From a virus, in the IMG/VR virus record IMGVR_UViG_3300044705_000115, positions 1 through 64,000 of that record: 64,000 bases of DNA; one strand, given 5' to 3'. A program made the position numbers and the translations under genes. Shown one piece after another: positions 17,175-25,098 of this stretch. The stretch's first letter is position 1; each line of letters starts with the position of its first letter. Below the pieces are notes generated by a model. The model searched no databases, was not told the DNA's origin, and saw only the letters and a program-made list of their open reading frames with translations.

Positions 17175-17721
17175 CGCGCACCGCAACGACAGCACGGAAG
17201 TCCTCGGAATCGCCGCCAGCGTCGGGGTGGGTCGCCTTCAGCGCCGCGCGGAGCGAGCCGTACTCCTCGACCAGTCGTCGACCCCTCGCAAGAGCGTCTT
17301 CGCTGGTTCCGCCGGCGGGCAGCGCCTTCCAGCCCGTGTACTGCTCGCCGCGCTTGGTGACCCCGTAGCGGTCAACCGCCCGCAGAGCCTCCAGGCCCAG
17401 CGCGATCCCGCGCACGTTGTCGATGAAGCGGTCGAAGGTGTCGGTCGCGTACTGCAGCGGCCCGAACTTCGAGTTGAAGGCGACGATGACGCCGGGGCGC
17501 GAGGGGCGCGAGCCTGAGCGTGGCCAGCCGTCGAGTTTGATCTGATCCTCGCGCAGGTACGCCTGCACGACCACATCCTCAGCATCGAGGTAGGCAAGCT
17601 CCCGTTTGAGCAGGCTCCAGGTCGCGCTCTCGCTCGAGCCGAACAGCGAACGACGTGGCGCCGGGTTCTCCCGCTCGGGCCAGCGCTCGATCGGCCGGAA
17701 GGTGATCTTCTCGACGCCCAT
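17167..17721 (-). CDS. J-domain-like conserved protein (184 aa)
   Basis: Contains DGWPRSGSRPSRPGVIVAF, GPLQYATDTFDRFIDNVR, ALGLEALRAVDRYGVTKRGE and QYTGWKALPAG, the signature of a protein common in actinobacteria and their phages. The C-terminus ALKATHPDAGGDSEDFRAV has the HPDxGG core of a J-domain. Possible co-chaperone for the neighbouring AAA ATPase operon; that is inference. Confidence 0.8.
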   Translation of the reverse strand: MGVEKITFRPIERWPERENPAPRRSLFGSSESATWSLLKRELAYLDAEDVVVQAYLREDQIKLDGWPRSGSRPSRPGVIVAFNSKFGPLQYATDTFDRFIDNVRGIALGLEALRAVDRYGVTKRGEQYTGWKALPAGGTSEDALARGRRLVEEYGSLRAALKATHPDAGGDSEDFRAVVAVRDA

Positions 17722-18111
17722 CTACCTCTCCTCAATCGCGTGGATTTGACGGCGGGGTGGCTCGTTGGGATATGCCCGGCGCAGCGCCGGGCAGTCCTGC
17801 TCCTCCTCGCCCTTGTCGAGCCGCATGTGGCAGTGGATGCAGGTCGGGCGCGGGTCGAGCGAGGAAGCATCGTGCAGCGCATCCTGGGTGCGGCAGAACC
17901 GCGCCGAAGCGGCCTGGTAGCGCTGGACGGCCTGGATGAAACGCTCGGCGTCAACATCGCGCTGCGGGTAAAGCCGATCCTCGCGCACGAGGGCGAAGAT
18001 CGCCTCCCGCGCGTTTTGGACATCGAGGTATGCGTGCGCCCACTCGCGGGCAGCATGGCCGTGGAGGATGCCGTCCTCTACCGGGTCGTATTCGCGTTCG
18101 AGGTCAGCCAT
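17722..18111 (-). CDS. Hypothetical protein with CxxC (129 aa)
   Basis: Helical N-terminus, then PTCIHCHMRLDKGEEEQDCP, a possible zinc site. ATG overlaps the stop of the AAA ATPase gene. Confidence 0.6.
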   Translation of the reverse strand: MADLEREYDPVEDGILHGHAAREWAHAYLDVQNAREAIFALVREDRLYPQRDVDAERFIQAVQRYQAASARFCRTQDALHDASSLDPRPTCIHCHMRLDKGEEEQDCPALRRAYPNEPPRRQIHAIEER

Positions 18112-19223
18112 CAGGCGAAGCCGACTTTGGCCTTCCCTTTCGGGCGACCACCGTCCCGGCGCTCGGCGAGCGCGTAGATGCTGGCGAGCGTGTGCGACTG
18201 AGCGGGCATCTGATCGGCCGCATCGAAGTCAGCCAGCTTTTCGAGCAGGTTGGCGGCCTCGACGACCGACAGCCGGGCGAAATGAACCTCGGAAGCAGCT
18301 CGACCATGCCGAGTCACGGCCTCGTTCAGGTCGCCCAGTTCTTCGTTCGTGGTGACCATCGTCATCACGCGGAGGCCCTGGCCGATCAGCCCATCGACGG
18401 AATTCAGGAAGCGCGAGAGGGCGGCGCCGACCTCGCTCTTGGCGTCCTTCGCCAGCAGCTCGCCCGCGTCCTCGAGGACGAGCAAGCGCCACTTCGCTGG
18501 CGCTTCTCCGTCTTCAAGATCCTCCTCGTCTTCGTCACTGCCAGCGCCAAGCATGACCTGCAGCATGTAGTCAGCATGGGAGCCGAAGAACTGATCGGGG
18601 TCGGTGATGTAGTGGATTTCGGCCCAGTCCTTCCAAGCCTGCCCGAGCGCCCGCAGAGCTGTCGTCTTCCCAGTGCCAGGCTCGCCGTGCCAGAGAACGA
18701 GCTGACCGGAGCGGCCGGGCCGGTAGTCGGGCTGCATCAGCGGCCCAAGGCGCTGTACGGCCTCCGCTGCGTAGTTGCCTTCGATTTCCGCCCAGGTCGG
18801 TGCGAGCAGGTCGCGGCGGGTGGCGTGCGGCCCTTCCGGCGTGTAAGACCAGAAGGTGACCGGGATGCGGCCCTTGTCCTTCGGCTCATGGCGCGGCAAC
18901 ACACCCCGGAAAGACTCGATGCCCGCGCGGGCCTGCTCGGGCTTAACGGCGGCGACTTTGATGTCGGCGTTGCCGTACCCCACCCAAGCGCTGACCGCGA
19001 TCTCGTTGCTGACGATCCACAGGCAGCGGAAGACGCCCGAGTTGATCTCATCGACGATGTCGGGTGCGGGGTCGAGCGTGAACGGGTCCTTGATCACGCA
19101 GGGCCAGGAGGCCGAAGCGAGGTAACGGAGGCCGTTGACGGTGCGGGCCTTGATGAAGTTGGCATCCGCAGGGAAGCCAGTTTCAACTACGAAATCGAAT
19201 TGAACTGCGTTCTGGTCGGACAT
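18111..19223 (-). CDS. AAA ATPase with DUF5925 N-terminal domain
   Basis: 370 residues. The N-terminal 130 residues match the DUF5925 pattern (RTVNGLRYLASASWPCVI, VAAVKPEQARAG). AAA core: Walker A GEPGTGKTT at about 177, Walker B LLVLEDAGELL, sensor TTNEELGDLNEAV and a downstream arginine region GRAASEVHFARL. This protein type is widespread in actinobacteria and phages; the substrate is unknown. Heads an operon of six genes. Confidence 0.85.
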   Translation of the reverse strand: MSDQNAVQFDFVVETGFPADANFIKARTVNGLRYLASASWPCVIKDPFTLDPAPDIVDEINSGVFRCLWIVSNEIAVSAWVGYGNADIKVAAVKPEQARAGIESFRGVLPRHEPKDKGRIPVTFWSYTPEGPHATRRDLLAPTWAEIEGNYAAEAVQRLGPLMQPDYRPGRSGQLVLWHGEPGTGKTTALRALGQAWKDWAEIHYITDPDQFFGSHADYMLQVMLGAGSDEDEEDLEDGEAPAKWRLLVLEDAGELLAKDAKSEVGAALSRFLNSVDGLIGQGLRVMTMVTTNEELGDLNEAVTRHGRAASEVHFARLSVVEAANLLEKLADFDAADQMPAQSHTLASIYALAERRDGGRPKGKAKVGFA

Positions 19224-19262
19224 GGCGGCGACCCTAGCCGCTGCACGAGACGCAGTAACCGC

Positions 19263-19655
19263 TCAAACCGGAATGTCCAGCTTTTCCTGCTCCTCTGACA
19301 CCTCGGGCGGCGCGATGACTTCCGGCACCGCGCCGCAGCCCTTGGCGTGCTCCTCCAACGAGTCCCCCGCCCAACCACACTCGCGGCATTCTCGTTCTGG
19401 CGCTGGCCCCTCCTCTGGCACCGCCTCGACCAGTTCCTCCAGCGATCCTGATTCAGAGTCGCAACCGCCGCAGTGATAGCCGGTGCGAGCCTTGTCCCTC
19501 CATTCGGCTTCCCGCTCGCCAGTCTCGTCGTAAGTCAGGCGAGCGGGGTTGTCCTCGTTGGGTCGAATGCCGTCGATTCCCTCCCAGCCCGGCACCTCGA
19601 CCAGAACACTGATCTGGTCGGTTTTGCCGCACTTCCGGCAGGCGTACTTAGGCAT
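19263..19655 (-). CDS. Multi-zinc-ribbon protein (130 aa)
   Basis: Cysteine pairs YACRKCGK, YHCGGCDS and CRECGW suggest three zinc knuckles in an acidic protein. Overlaps its upstream neighbour by 8 bases. Confidence 0.65.
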   Translation of the reverse strand: MPKYACRKCGKTDQISVLVEVPGWEGIDGIRPNEDNPARLTYDETGEREAEWRDKARTGYHCGGCDSESGSLEELVEAVPEEGPAPERECRECGWAGDSLEEHAKGCGAVPEVIAPPEVSEEQEKLDIPV

Positions 19656-20097
19656 CCTTCCAGCCCGAGATCATCACGTAGCCCCGGCCAGCGAGCATGT
19701 CGGCCTGCTTGCCCTCGAAGCCCAGCGTCTCCGGCGTGATGACCTTCCAGAGGTCGAGTACTTGGCCAAGCGCCATCAACCGCAGCGCCACATCCTGCGA
19801 ACCAACGGCGGCGCCGAGCTCGATGTAGCTCGGGCCGCCAGCCAGCCGTTCGGGTTCGGGGTAGTTCTTGCACCAGCCGATCAGCTCGGGCTTCATCGCC
19901 TCGGCCTTCTCGCGGTCGATCCCCACGACGATGAAGTGCATGTCCACCTGGGCGAGGTCGGGCGGCGCGTCCGCGAGGCTGGGCATCGCGTAGATGTGCG
20001 TGACCTTGACCGCTCCTTTGTCTTCCTCGACGACCTCCTCGCCCTTGCGGAATTCCGCCGTCGCGTCGATCAGGGCTTCTATGAAGGCGGACTCCAT
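19648..20097 (-). CDS. Hypothetical protein (149 aa)
   Basis: Alpha/beta protein, with VTHIYAMPSLADAPPDLAQV and HFIVVGIDREKAEAMK. No family recognised. Coupled to the upstream membrane protein gene. Confidence 0.6.
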   Translation of the reverse strand: MESAFIEALIDATAEFRKGEEVVEEDKGAVKVTHIYAMPSLADAPPDLAQVDMHFIVVGIDREKAEAMKPELIGWCKNYPEPERLAGGPSYIELGAAVGSQDVALRLMALGQVLDLWKVITPETLGFEGKQADMLAGRGYVMISGWKDA

Positions 20098-20555
20098 CAG
20101 CAGACCCGAGCCTGCATTTCGGTCAGCGTCGGCGCCCGCTGCGGGTATTCGTTGAAGCTGGGGCCAACGACCTTCGCTTCAAAGATGTTCGCCTGCCGCC
20201 GGTTGTAATCGACAACGATCTGGCGGTACTTGGCCTTGTACGCGAGGGCCGGATCTTCGAGCAGCGTCGGTGACTGCCGCGACCCCTTCGAGTTTTCGGC
20301 ACCGCAGGCGTTTTCGGCCGCAGCTTCCATCGCGTTCCAGTCTTCGATGACGGCGTGGTACTGCGCCTTCACGTTCTCGGGGCCAGCGACTTCAGCGGCG
20401 GTGTTGAACCAGTTGCCGATCCAGCCGATGACGCCGATGACGACTGCCAGAACCACGACCACGGCGATGACGCCGAGACCCCAGCGGATGCCGGTGCGGA
20501 CGGGGCGGTCGCCGAAGCGATCCGCCTCCCGTTCCGCGCGGTCTTCCCAGCTCAC
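20097..20555 (-). CDS. Single-pass membrane protein (152 aa)
   Basis: Cytoplasmic N-terminus (about 25 residues), one TM helix (about 27-48), and an extracytoplasmic region with two cysteines likely in a disulfide. Coupled to the lipoprotein gene before it, so both may act at the cell surface. Confidence 0.65.
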   Translation of the reverse strand: MSWEDRAEREADRFGDRPVRTGIRWGLGVIAVVVVLAVVIGVIGWIGNWFNTAAEVAGPENVKAQYHAVIEDWNAMEAAAENACGAENSKGSRQSPTLLEDPALAYKAKYRQIVVDYNRRQANIFEAKVVGPSFNEYPQRAPTLTEMQARVC

Positions 20556-21157
20556 TGACCTGCCGCCTGCTTGAGGATCTTCTCCGCCTTGGCCTTGTCG
20601 CCGGCGGCGAGGGCCTTTTCGGCTTCGCCGGTCGCCTTGGCGAGCGAGCCGTCAACCGAGAGCGCGATCGACTGCGTCTGGTATTCGAGCGGCTGCGTCG
20701 TGCAGAGCGTCGGCATGTCGAAGAAATCGACGTACTGGCCGCCGGGCGTGAAGCCGTAGCGATACTGCGGCGGATTCGGGTGGTAGAGGCCATCGACCGA
20801 ACGACGCGGGAGCGCTACTGCGCCGTGCTCGCCGCTGACCCTTTCTTCGGGCCGGAAGAACGTCGTCGTCGAGGAAGTCAGCTTGCCCGCGACAGGAACC
20901 GTGACCGGCTTCTCGGTGGGCGACTGCGGGAACGCGGTGCACCAGAGGATCGTCGCGGGGTTGTCATAGAGTTCCTGCGACTGGTTGTAGTTGTGGAACT
21001 CGACGCCGTTCTTGGGGATGTAGGCGTGGTAGCTGCGGGCGACCGCCGCGACTTCTTCTTCTTCCTTCGAGTGATCTTCTTCGTCGCACGCAGAGATGAA
21101 GATCGCCATCGCCAGCACCGCGACGATGAGCATCAGGAACTTCGGCAACTGCTTCAT
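20552..21157 (-). CDS. Phage lipoprotein (201 aa)
   Basis: Signal peptide with lipobox FISAC at the expected position (about residue 24), followed by an acidic stretch and YHAYIPKNGVEFHNYNQSQE, a motif I have seen in phage surface proteins. A prophage-type lipoprotein could act in superinfection exclusion; here that is speculation. First gene after a promoter-leader module. Confidence 0.75.
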   Translation of the reverse strand: MKQLPKFLMLIVAVLAMAIFISACDEEDHSKEEEEVAAVARSYHAYIPKNGVEFHNYNQSQELYDNPATILWCTAFPQSPTEKPVTVPVAGKLTSSTTTFFRPEERVSGEHGAVALPRRSVDGLYHPNPPQYRYGFTPGGQYVDFFDMPTLCTTQPLEYQTQSIALSVDGSLAKATGEAEKALAAGDKAKAEKILKQAAGQ

Positions 21158-21168
21158 GGCTTGGTGAG

Positions 21169-21204
21169 CCTCCTTGGTCGGTTGGCGGGCAGGGTAGACG
21201 CTGC
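21169..21204 (-). promoter_or_regulatory. Promoter-leader module for lipoprotein operon
   Basis: TGCAGC, TACCCT (21196-21191), 9 bases, CCGACCAAGGAGG (21181-21169). Confidence 0.75.
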
Positions 21205-21219
21205 ACCGACCTCGGGCAA

Positions 21220-21540
21220 CTATCCGCGCAGTTCCTCCTCAACCTCGGCATGGCAGTTTGCGCAGAGGAGGTCGCACTTATCGGCCTCGCGGCGCATCCG
21301 CTCCATCGACAAGGAGTTGCCGCCATGAACAGCCGGGTCTTTCTCAGAGGGGTCGCGGTGATGCCACTGAAGCGCGGCAAGGGAGCGGTCGTAACCGCAG
21401 CGTTCGCATTTGCCGCCTCGCTCCTCGACAAGGATCGTCTTGATCCGTCGCCGGCGCCTAGTCACCGCCTCGGAGAGGCATCGACGACATCGCCAAGCAG
21501 CATGGTCCAGAAGTGCCAGGTCTCGCCGTGGCGCTGGCAC
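21220..21540 (-). CDS. HNH endonuclease, probably frameshifted at its 5' end
   Basis: C-terminal domain RRRRRIKTILVEERGGKC, ERCGYDR, LQWHHRDPSEK and DKCDLLCANCHAEVE is the HNH family common in actinobacteria and phages. Canonical members start C.RHG.T.H before the CRRC. Here that block (KCQRHGETWHF, 21557-21500) is in another frame, ending in a stop after about 30 codons. So either a mutation near 21493-21500 or programmed slippage separates the two. An internal GTG at 21465 overlaps that stop. Confidence 0.65.
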   Translation of the reverse strand: MPAPRRDLALLDHAAWRCRRCLSEAVTRRRRRIKTILVEERGGKCERCGYDRSLAALQWHHRDPSEKDPAVHGGNSLSMERMRREADKCDLLCANCHAEVEEELRG

Positions 21541-21564
21541 TTCCGAATCTCGTCGTCCTTCAAG

Positions 21565-21637
21565 CTCCGACGCCTGGACTCGAACCAGGAACCTCCCCGT
21601 TAACAGCGGGGCGCACCGCCAGTTGTGCTACGCCGGA
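21565..21637 (-). tRNA. tRNA-Asn (GTT)
   Basis: Acceptor TCCGGCG/CGTCGGA, anticodon stem-loop CCCCG-CTGTTAA-CGGGG, T-loop TTCGAGT. A -10-like TAACCT lies about 12 bases upstream. Confidence 0.9.
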
Positions 21638-21711
21638 ATGCAAGTTGAATGCAGGTTAGCCCGGCAGGACGCCTGCTGCACATTCGATCTGAATGCAATC
21701 TGCATTCACGA

Positions 21712-21785
21712 TGAGGCCGACGGGCCACGATCCCGCATCTCCCGGATTAAAAGTCCAGCGCTCTGCCCACTTGAGCTACAGCCTC
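21712..21785 (-). tRNA. tRNA-Lys (TTT), divergent T-loop
   Basis: Acceptor GAGGCTG/CGGCCTC, anticodon loop CTTTTAA. T-arm stem pairs, but the loop reads ATCGTGG instead of TTCGANN. Confidence 0.75.
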
Positions 21786-21798
21786 GCGTTGTCTGAGG

Positions 21799-21873
21799 GG
21801 CGACCGACGGGACTCGAACCCGCGTCTGCCTGGACCACAACCAGGAGCCATACCCATCTCGGCCACGGCCGCC
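21799..21873 (-). tRNA. tRNA-His (GTG)
   Basis: Anticodon loop TTGTGGT. An extra 5' G pairs with C73, the hallmark of tRNA-His. Confidence 0.9.
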
Positions 21874-21935
21874 ATGTGCGGCCGGCTACCCCGCTGACGA
21901 CGCTCGAACGTTCACGCGCCAGCGGGACCGACCAA

Positions 21936-22008
21936 AGCCGGAGACGGGCCTCGAACCCGCAACCGCCCCATTACGAAAGGGGTGCTCATCCATTTGAGCT
22001 TCTCCGGC
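21936..22008 (-). tRNA. tRNA-Thr (CGT)
   Basis: Acceptor GCCGGAG/CTCCGGC, anticodon loop TTCGTAA, T-loop TTCGAGG. Confidence 0.9.
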
Positions 22009-22014
22009 GTGAAG

Positions 22015-22088
22015 TGGTTGGGGAAGGACTCGAACCTTCGGTCTCCGCCTTATCAGAGCGGCGCTCTAACCTGCTGAGCTACCCAACC
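22015..22088 (-). tRNA. tRNA-Ile (GAT)
   Basis: Acceptor GGTTGGG/CCCAACC, anticodon loop CTGATAA. Confidence 0.92.
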
Positions 22089-22096
22089 GGGTGAAG

Positions 22097-22167
22097 TGGA
22101 GGAGGAGGGAGTCGAACCCTCATCGGTCGGTTGCAAGCCGGCTGCTCTGCCATTGAGCTACACCCCC
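22097..22167 (-). tRNA. tRNA-Ala (TGC)
   Basis: Anticodon loop CTTGCAA. The acceptor has a G3-U70 pair, the alanine identity element, which favours Ala over the alternative Cys reading. Confidence 0.8.
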
Positions 22168-22243
22168 GAGCGCCAGTCTTTCGCCTATAGCGGCTGGGCA
22201 CTGGCGACCCTTGCTCGTCGCGGGCCGAAGCCGTTGATCGAGA

Positions 22244-22316
22244 AGCGGTAAGTCGGAGTCGAACCGACGGCCTCCACGTTGGCAACGTGGCGCTCTGGCC
22301 TCTGAGCTATTACCGC
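22244..22316 (-). tRNA. tRNA-Gly (GCC)
   Basis: Acceptor GCGGTAA/TTACCGC, anticodon loop TTGCCAA. Confidence 0.9.
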
Positions 22317-22332
22317 GAGCACTGCGATTGAA

Positions 22333-22405
22333 TGGCGTCGGCGGGAGTCGAACCCGCAACCCTCGGATTAAGAGTCCGCTGCGCTACCTATTGCGCCACG
22401 ACGCC
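22333..22405 (-). tRNA. tRNA-Lys (CTT)
   Basis: Acceptor GGCGTCG/CGACGCC, anticodon loop CTCTTAA. Confidence 0.92.
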
Positions 22406-22423
22406 GGGTTGGTGCGACCTGAG

Positions 22424-22495
22424 TTCCGGGCGGAGGACTTGAACCCCCCTCTCGCGGTTCAGGGCCGCGCGTCTTGCCTGATAGACCAACCCGGA
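22424..22495 (-). tRNA. tRNA-Gln (CTG)
   Basis: Acceptor TCCGGGT/GCCCGGA, anticodon stem-loop CGCGG-CCCTGAA-CCGCG. Confidence 0.88.
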
Positions 22496-22729
22496 TCGGC
22501 TACTGCTTCTCGTAGAGGCCGGGTCTTCGCTGGTGCGAGCCCGGCTAGCTCTGCGCGGGTTGGCCGTGGGGCTTTCGACCCGTGGCCGCATGGCCGCCTG
22601 TGGCGGTAGCCGCAGTCGCGGCGCTGGCGATTCGTTTGCACAGGTAGGCCATGAACGCAGGGTACTGGTCGCGCCCGTCGTCCGCAAATCGAATGACGCA
22701 ATCTGCGCCGAGCCGGTGCCTCTATCTAC

Positions 22730-22873
22730 ATGAAGACGAAATGGATTTGCGCGAAGTGCGGCTTGCCCGCTGTCCCCTACTACTACGGCTGGAAGCATCA
22801 CCCCGGCGGTGGCCGCAAGGTTCCTTGGCCCCATCGGGCCGTTCCGGTCGAAGTGCAGCGCCGGATTCGGTGA
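22730..22873 (+). CDS. Small zinc-binding protein (47 aa)
   Basis: MKTKWICAKCGLPAV, then GWKHHPGGGRK and PHRAVPVEVQ. The CxxC plus downstream His pair resembles small actinobacterial zinc proteins. No ribosome site; a TATCTA box ends 3 bases before the ATG, so translation may be leaderless. First gene of the only rightward island. Confidence 0.6.
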   Translation: MKTKWICAKCGLPAVPYYYGWKHHPGGGRKVPWPHRAVPVEVQRRIR

Positions 22874-22919
22874 GAAGACGCGGTTTCGCAAATTCGGCGT
22901 TGCACGGAGCGCTGGAGGA

Positions 22920-22950
22920 GTGATAACTTCGTTGGCACCGACCAAGGAAC
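22920..22950 (+). promoter_or_regulatory. Promoter-leader module (rightward), TAACTT class
   Basis: TGATAACTTCGTTGGCA followed by CCGACCAAGGAAC. The same extended sequence is found leftward at 51021-51052. It is the only module of the family on this strand. Confidence 0.75.
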
Positions 22951-22951
22951 G

Positions 22952-22967
22952 CCCCGATACCTCGGGG
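22952..22967 (+). promoter_or_regulatory. Leader hairpin before oxidoreductase
   Basis: CCCCGA-TACC-TCGGGG, a perfect 6-bp hairpin between the promoter motif and the AAGGAGAG ribosome site. Confidence 0.55.
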
Positions 22968-22981
22968 AGAAGGAGAGAGCT

Positions 22982-24529
22982 ATGTCAGAACGACCCCCGG
23001 AACGAGTCGCTGCTGCGATGGCGAAGATCGCCAGCGACTCGCAGATGAACGACGGCCTCGAGGCGATGATGGGTCGCGTCTCGGAGTTCAACACGCCGAT
23101 GGCGGCAAAACTCACCGGCATCGCCCTGAACCCCATCGCCCGCAGGCTGTTCGACGACACCCTCGACGCAATGTGGGCGACGACCAAAGTGCCGAGCCAC
23201 GCCCAAGAGATCATCATCGGCGGCGGCCTGTCAGCGGCGATCTACTCGGCGGTCAGGGTGAGCGAGGGTCACCCCAAGCCGCTCGTACTTGAGGCCAAAG
23301 AGCGGGCCGGAGGAGCCTTCGCGTCCAGCCGCGAGGCGACCTTCTTCCTCAACAGCCGCAACCGGCCAGGCAAACTCGGTACGCCGGGGCGCGGTGAGGC
23401 GCTGAACTACCTGCCGGGTGCGGTCGTGCAGCCGTCCGACCTCGGCAGCGAGGAGTACCAGACCAATGCGGCGCTCGCCTTCGCGATCCGCGCGACGCTG
23501 GCGATGACGGCTCGGGTGGTCACGGGCCAGAGGGTCGAAAGCGCTGACTCAAGCGGTGTCGTGCTGGCTGGCGGCAAGAAGGTGAAGGCCACGCGGGTCA
23601 TCTGGGCGACCGGTCTCGGCCAACCGATCTCGCCCCCCGAGACCGACGGCAGGTACTTGATGGACTACCTGCAGTTCCTCTCGCACCTCGACCAGCCGTT
23701 CCCCTTCAAAGGCATCGACCGCGTGGCGGTCGTCGGGGCGCAGGACGCCGGGCGCACCGTCATCGAGGCGCTGACCGGGCAGGGGCCGTCGCGGAACTGG
23801 TCGATCTCCTCGCTCGACTACATCAGCACGATCGACTGGTACGGCGTCGCCGAGACCTGCACCACGAAGGAGCGGTGGGAGCAGAACAACCGATCCCGCT
23901 ACAAAGGCATCGGTCGCCTGCTCCCGAGAGTGACCAACGAAGAAGGCAAGCCCATCGGCGACAGCGAGTTCCGGGTAACGCCGATCACGCGCAGGGCCGA
24001 GAATGTCGGCGTCGGATTCGACGGTGCCTACGTCGATGGTGCCCGCTACGACCTCGTCATCTTCGCGGCTGGCTTCACGGGGATGGATGTCGCCGACATG
24101 ATCGAATACCGCGCGGGTGGCCGCGTGGTGGCGCGGATGGGCGAGTCCGGCCTGTTCGTGATCGGACCCGCCGCGAAGATCGCCGACGAGGTCCGCGAAG
24201 CCAATGTCCCAACCACCGTCCCCGAGAACTCGGCGGCGCTCTTCCGCTACGCCGACCGCACGGCGGCGCTGGCGAAGCACCTGCCCGCGTTGGAGTTGTC
24301 ATCGACCGCTGTCGAGCCGAAGCCGAAAGCGCGAGCGCGAGCAGCGGCCCCGAAGAAGAAGGCAAGGGACACGAGCGACTACCGCAACTGGACTCGGGGC
24401 GACACCATCGAACTCGACGGCAAAGAGGCGGAGGTTCTGTCCGTCGAGGGCCGCGATGTGCGGGTGCGGGAACGCAACAAGGAACCCCGCTACCTCTCCC
24501 AGCCGAGCGCTTGGGAGTTCGTTCGCTAG
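22982..24529 (+). CDS. FAD/NAD(P)-dependent oxidoreductase-like protein (515 aa)
   Basis: Two Rossmann units: IIIGGGLSAAIYSA (about 77) with acidic E at the end of the next strand (VLEAKERAGGAF), and VAVVGAQDAGRTV (about 250). The WATGLG and FAAGFTG segments correspond to the ATG motif and the C-terminal FAD region of flavoprotein reductases and monooxygenases. The last 60 residues are an added basic linker and a small SH3/KOW-like domain (RGDTIELDGKEAEVLSVEGR). Substrate unknown. ATG with AAGGAG upstream. Paired with the 131-aa gene downstream. Confidence 0.75.
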   Translation: MSERPPERVAAAMAKIASDSQMNDGLEAMMGRVSEFNTPMAAKLTGIALNPIARRLFDDTLDAMWATTKVPSHAQEIIIGGGLSAAIYSAVRVSEGHPKPLVLEAKERAGGAFASSREATFFLNSRNRPGKLGTPGRGEALNYLPGAVVQPSDLGSEEYQTNAALAFAIRATLAMTARVVTGQRVESADSSGVVLAGGKKVKATRVIWATGLGQPISPPETDGRYLMDYLQFLSHLDQPFPFKGIDRVAVVGAQDAGRTVIEALTGQGPSRNWSISSLDYISTIDWYGVAETCTTKERWEQNNRSRYKGIGRLLPRVTNEEGKPIGDSEFRVTPITRRAENVGVGFDGAYVDGARYDLVIFAAGFTGMDVADMIEYRAGGRVVARMGESGLFVIGPAAKIADEVREANVPTTVPENSAALFRYADRTAALAKHLPALELSSTAVEPKPKARARAAAPKKKARDTSDYRNWTRGDTIELDGKEAEVLSVEGRDVRVRERNKEPRYLSQPSAWEFVR

Positions 24530-24543
24530 GGCGCTTACAGCCA

Positions 24544-24572
24544 GCCCGTGCCGCCTCAGAGGCGGCGCGGGC
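24544..24572 (+). terminator. 13-bp hairpin between rightward genes
   Basis: GCCCGTGCCGCCT-CAG-AGGCGGCGCGGGC, one G-U pair. No U-run; it may attenuate or protect the 3' end of the oxidoreductase message. Confidence 0.5.
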
Positions 24573-24608
24573 CCAAATCGCAGTGCCAACCCAGACAGGA
24601 GGAGAGCC

Positions 24609-25004
24609 ATGCCCAGACAGCCGCGCTTCCGCGCGAAGCGCACCACGCCCGACCCCTACCCGACGCACGATGTGCTGGTCTTCGTCGGCCCTGAGACGAC
24701 GGAGGAGGAGATCAGGCGCTCGCAGATGGTCAACGTGAGCGACCTCGCGGGGCGCTTCCACGAGAGCGCCTACGGCAACGAACTGACCGAGATCGTGGAG
24801 GTCAGCCCCGGCCCGCACTTCCGCGCCAAGCTGACCTCCCAGGACGAAGTCGTTCTGCTCACGACGGCGCTGACGCTGGAGGAGGTCATGGCGCTGCCCG
24901 AGGATGTGCTGCTCGAAATCTCGCACCCCGACGGCGGCCCCGCCCAGGCGGTCAACCGCTCCCAGCTCGCCGAGTTCGAGCCGCTGGCGGCCACCGTCGC
25001 CTAG
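24609..25004 (+). CDS. Hypothetical protein (131 aa)
   Basis: Starts MPRQPRFRAKRTTPDPYPTH, continues DVLVFVGPETTEEEIRRSQM. No family recognised. ATG follows GGAGGAGAG. Codon use matches its neighbours. Confidence 0.65.
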   Translation: MPRQPRFRAKRTTPDPYPTHDVLVFVGPETTEEEIRRSQMVNVSDLAGRFHESAYGNELTEIVEVSPGPHFRAKLTSQDEVVLLTTALTLEEVMALPEDVLLEISHPDGGPAQAVNRSQLAEFEPLAATVA

Positions 25005-25015
25005 CTTCACGACGC

Positions 25016-25048
25016 GACGCCCGCTGGCCGATCAGGTCGGCGGGCGTC
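25016..25048. terminator. Convergent-gene hairpin
   Basis: GACGCCCGC and GCGGGCGTC, perfect 9-bp stem, 15-base loop, between the end of the rightward island and leftward tRNAs. Confidence 0.55.
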
Positions 25049-25052
25049 GAGT

Positions 25053-25091
25053 TGAACGCAATCCTGAACGCATCTGCGAACGCATCTCCGC
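25053..25091. repeat. Three short direct repeats GAACGCA
   Basis: GAACGCAATCC, GAACGCATCTGC, GAACGCATCTCC in tandem just downstream of the tRNA-Ser(GCT). A related set GAATGCA occurs at 21636-21706 between tRNAs. Confidence 0.5.
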
Positions 25092-25098
25092 ACACCAG

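Noticed and set aside
22097-22167. Reading this tRNA as Cys (GCA)
   Set aside because: The anticodon stem pairs better with TGC and the acceptor has G3-U70; a clear tRNA-Cys exists at 31513.
22920-22936. ATAACTTCG in two promoters resembles one arm of loxP
   Set aside because: No inverted second arm or 8-base spacer follows; the similarity ends after about ten bases and the element fits the promoter-leader family.
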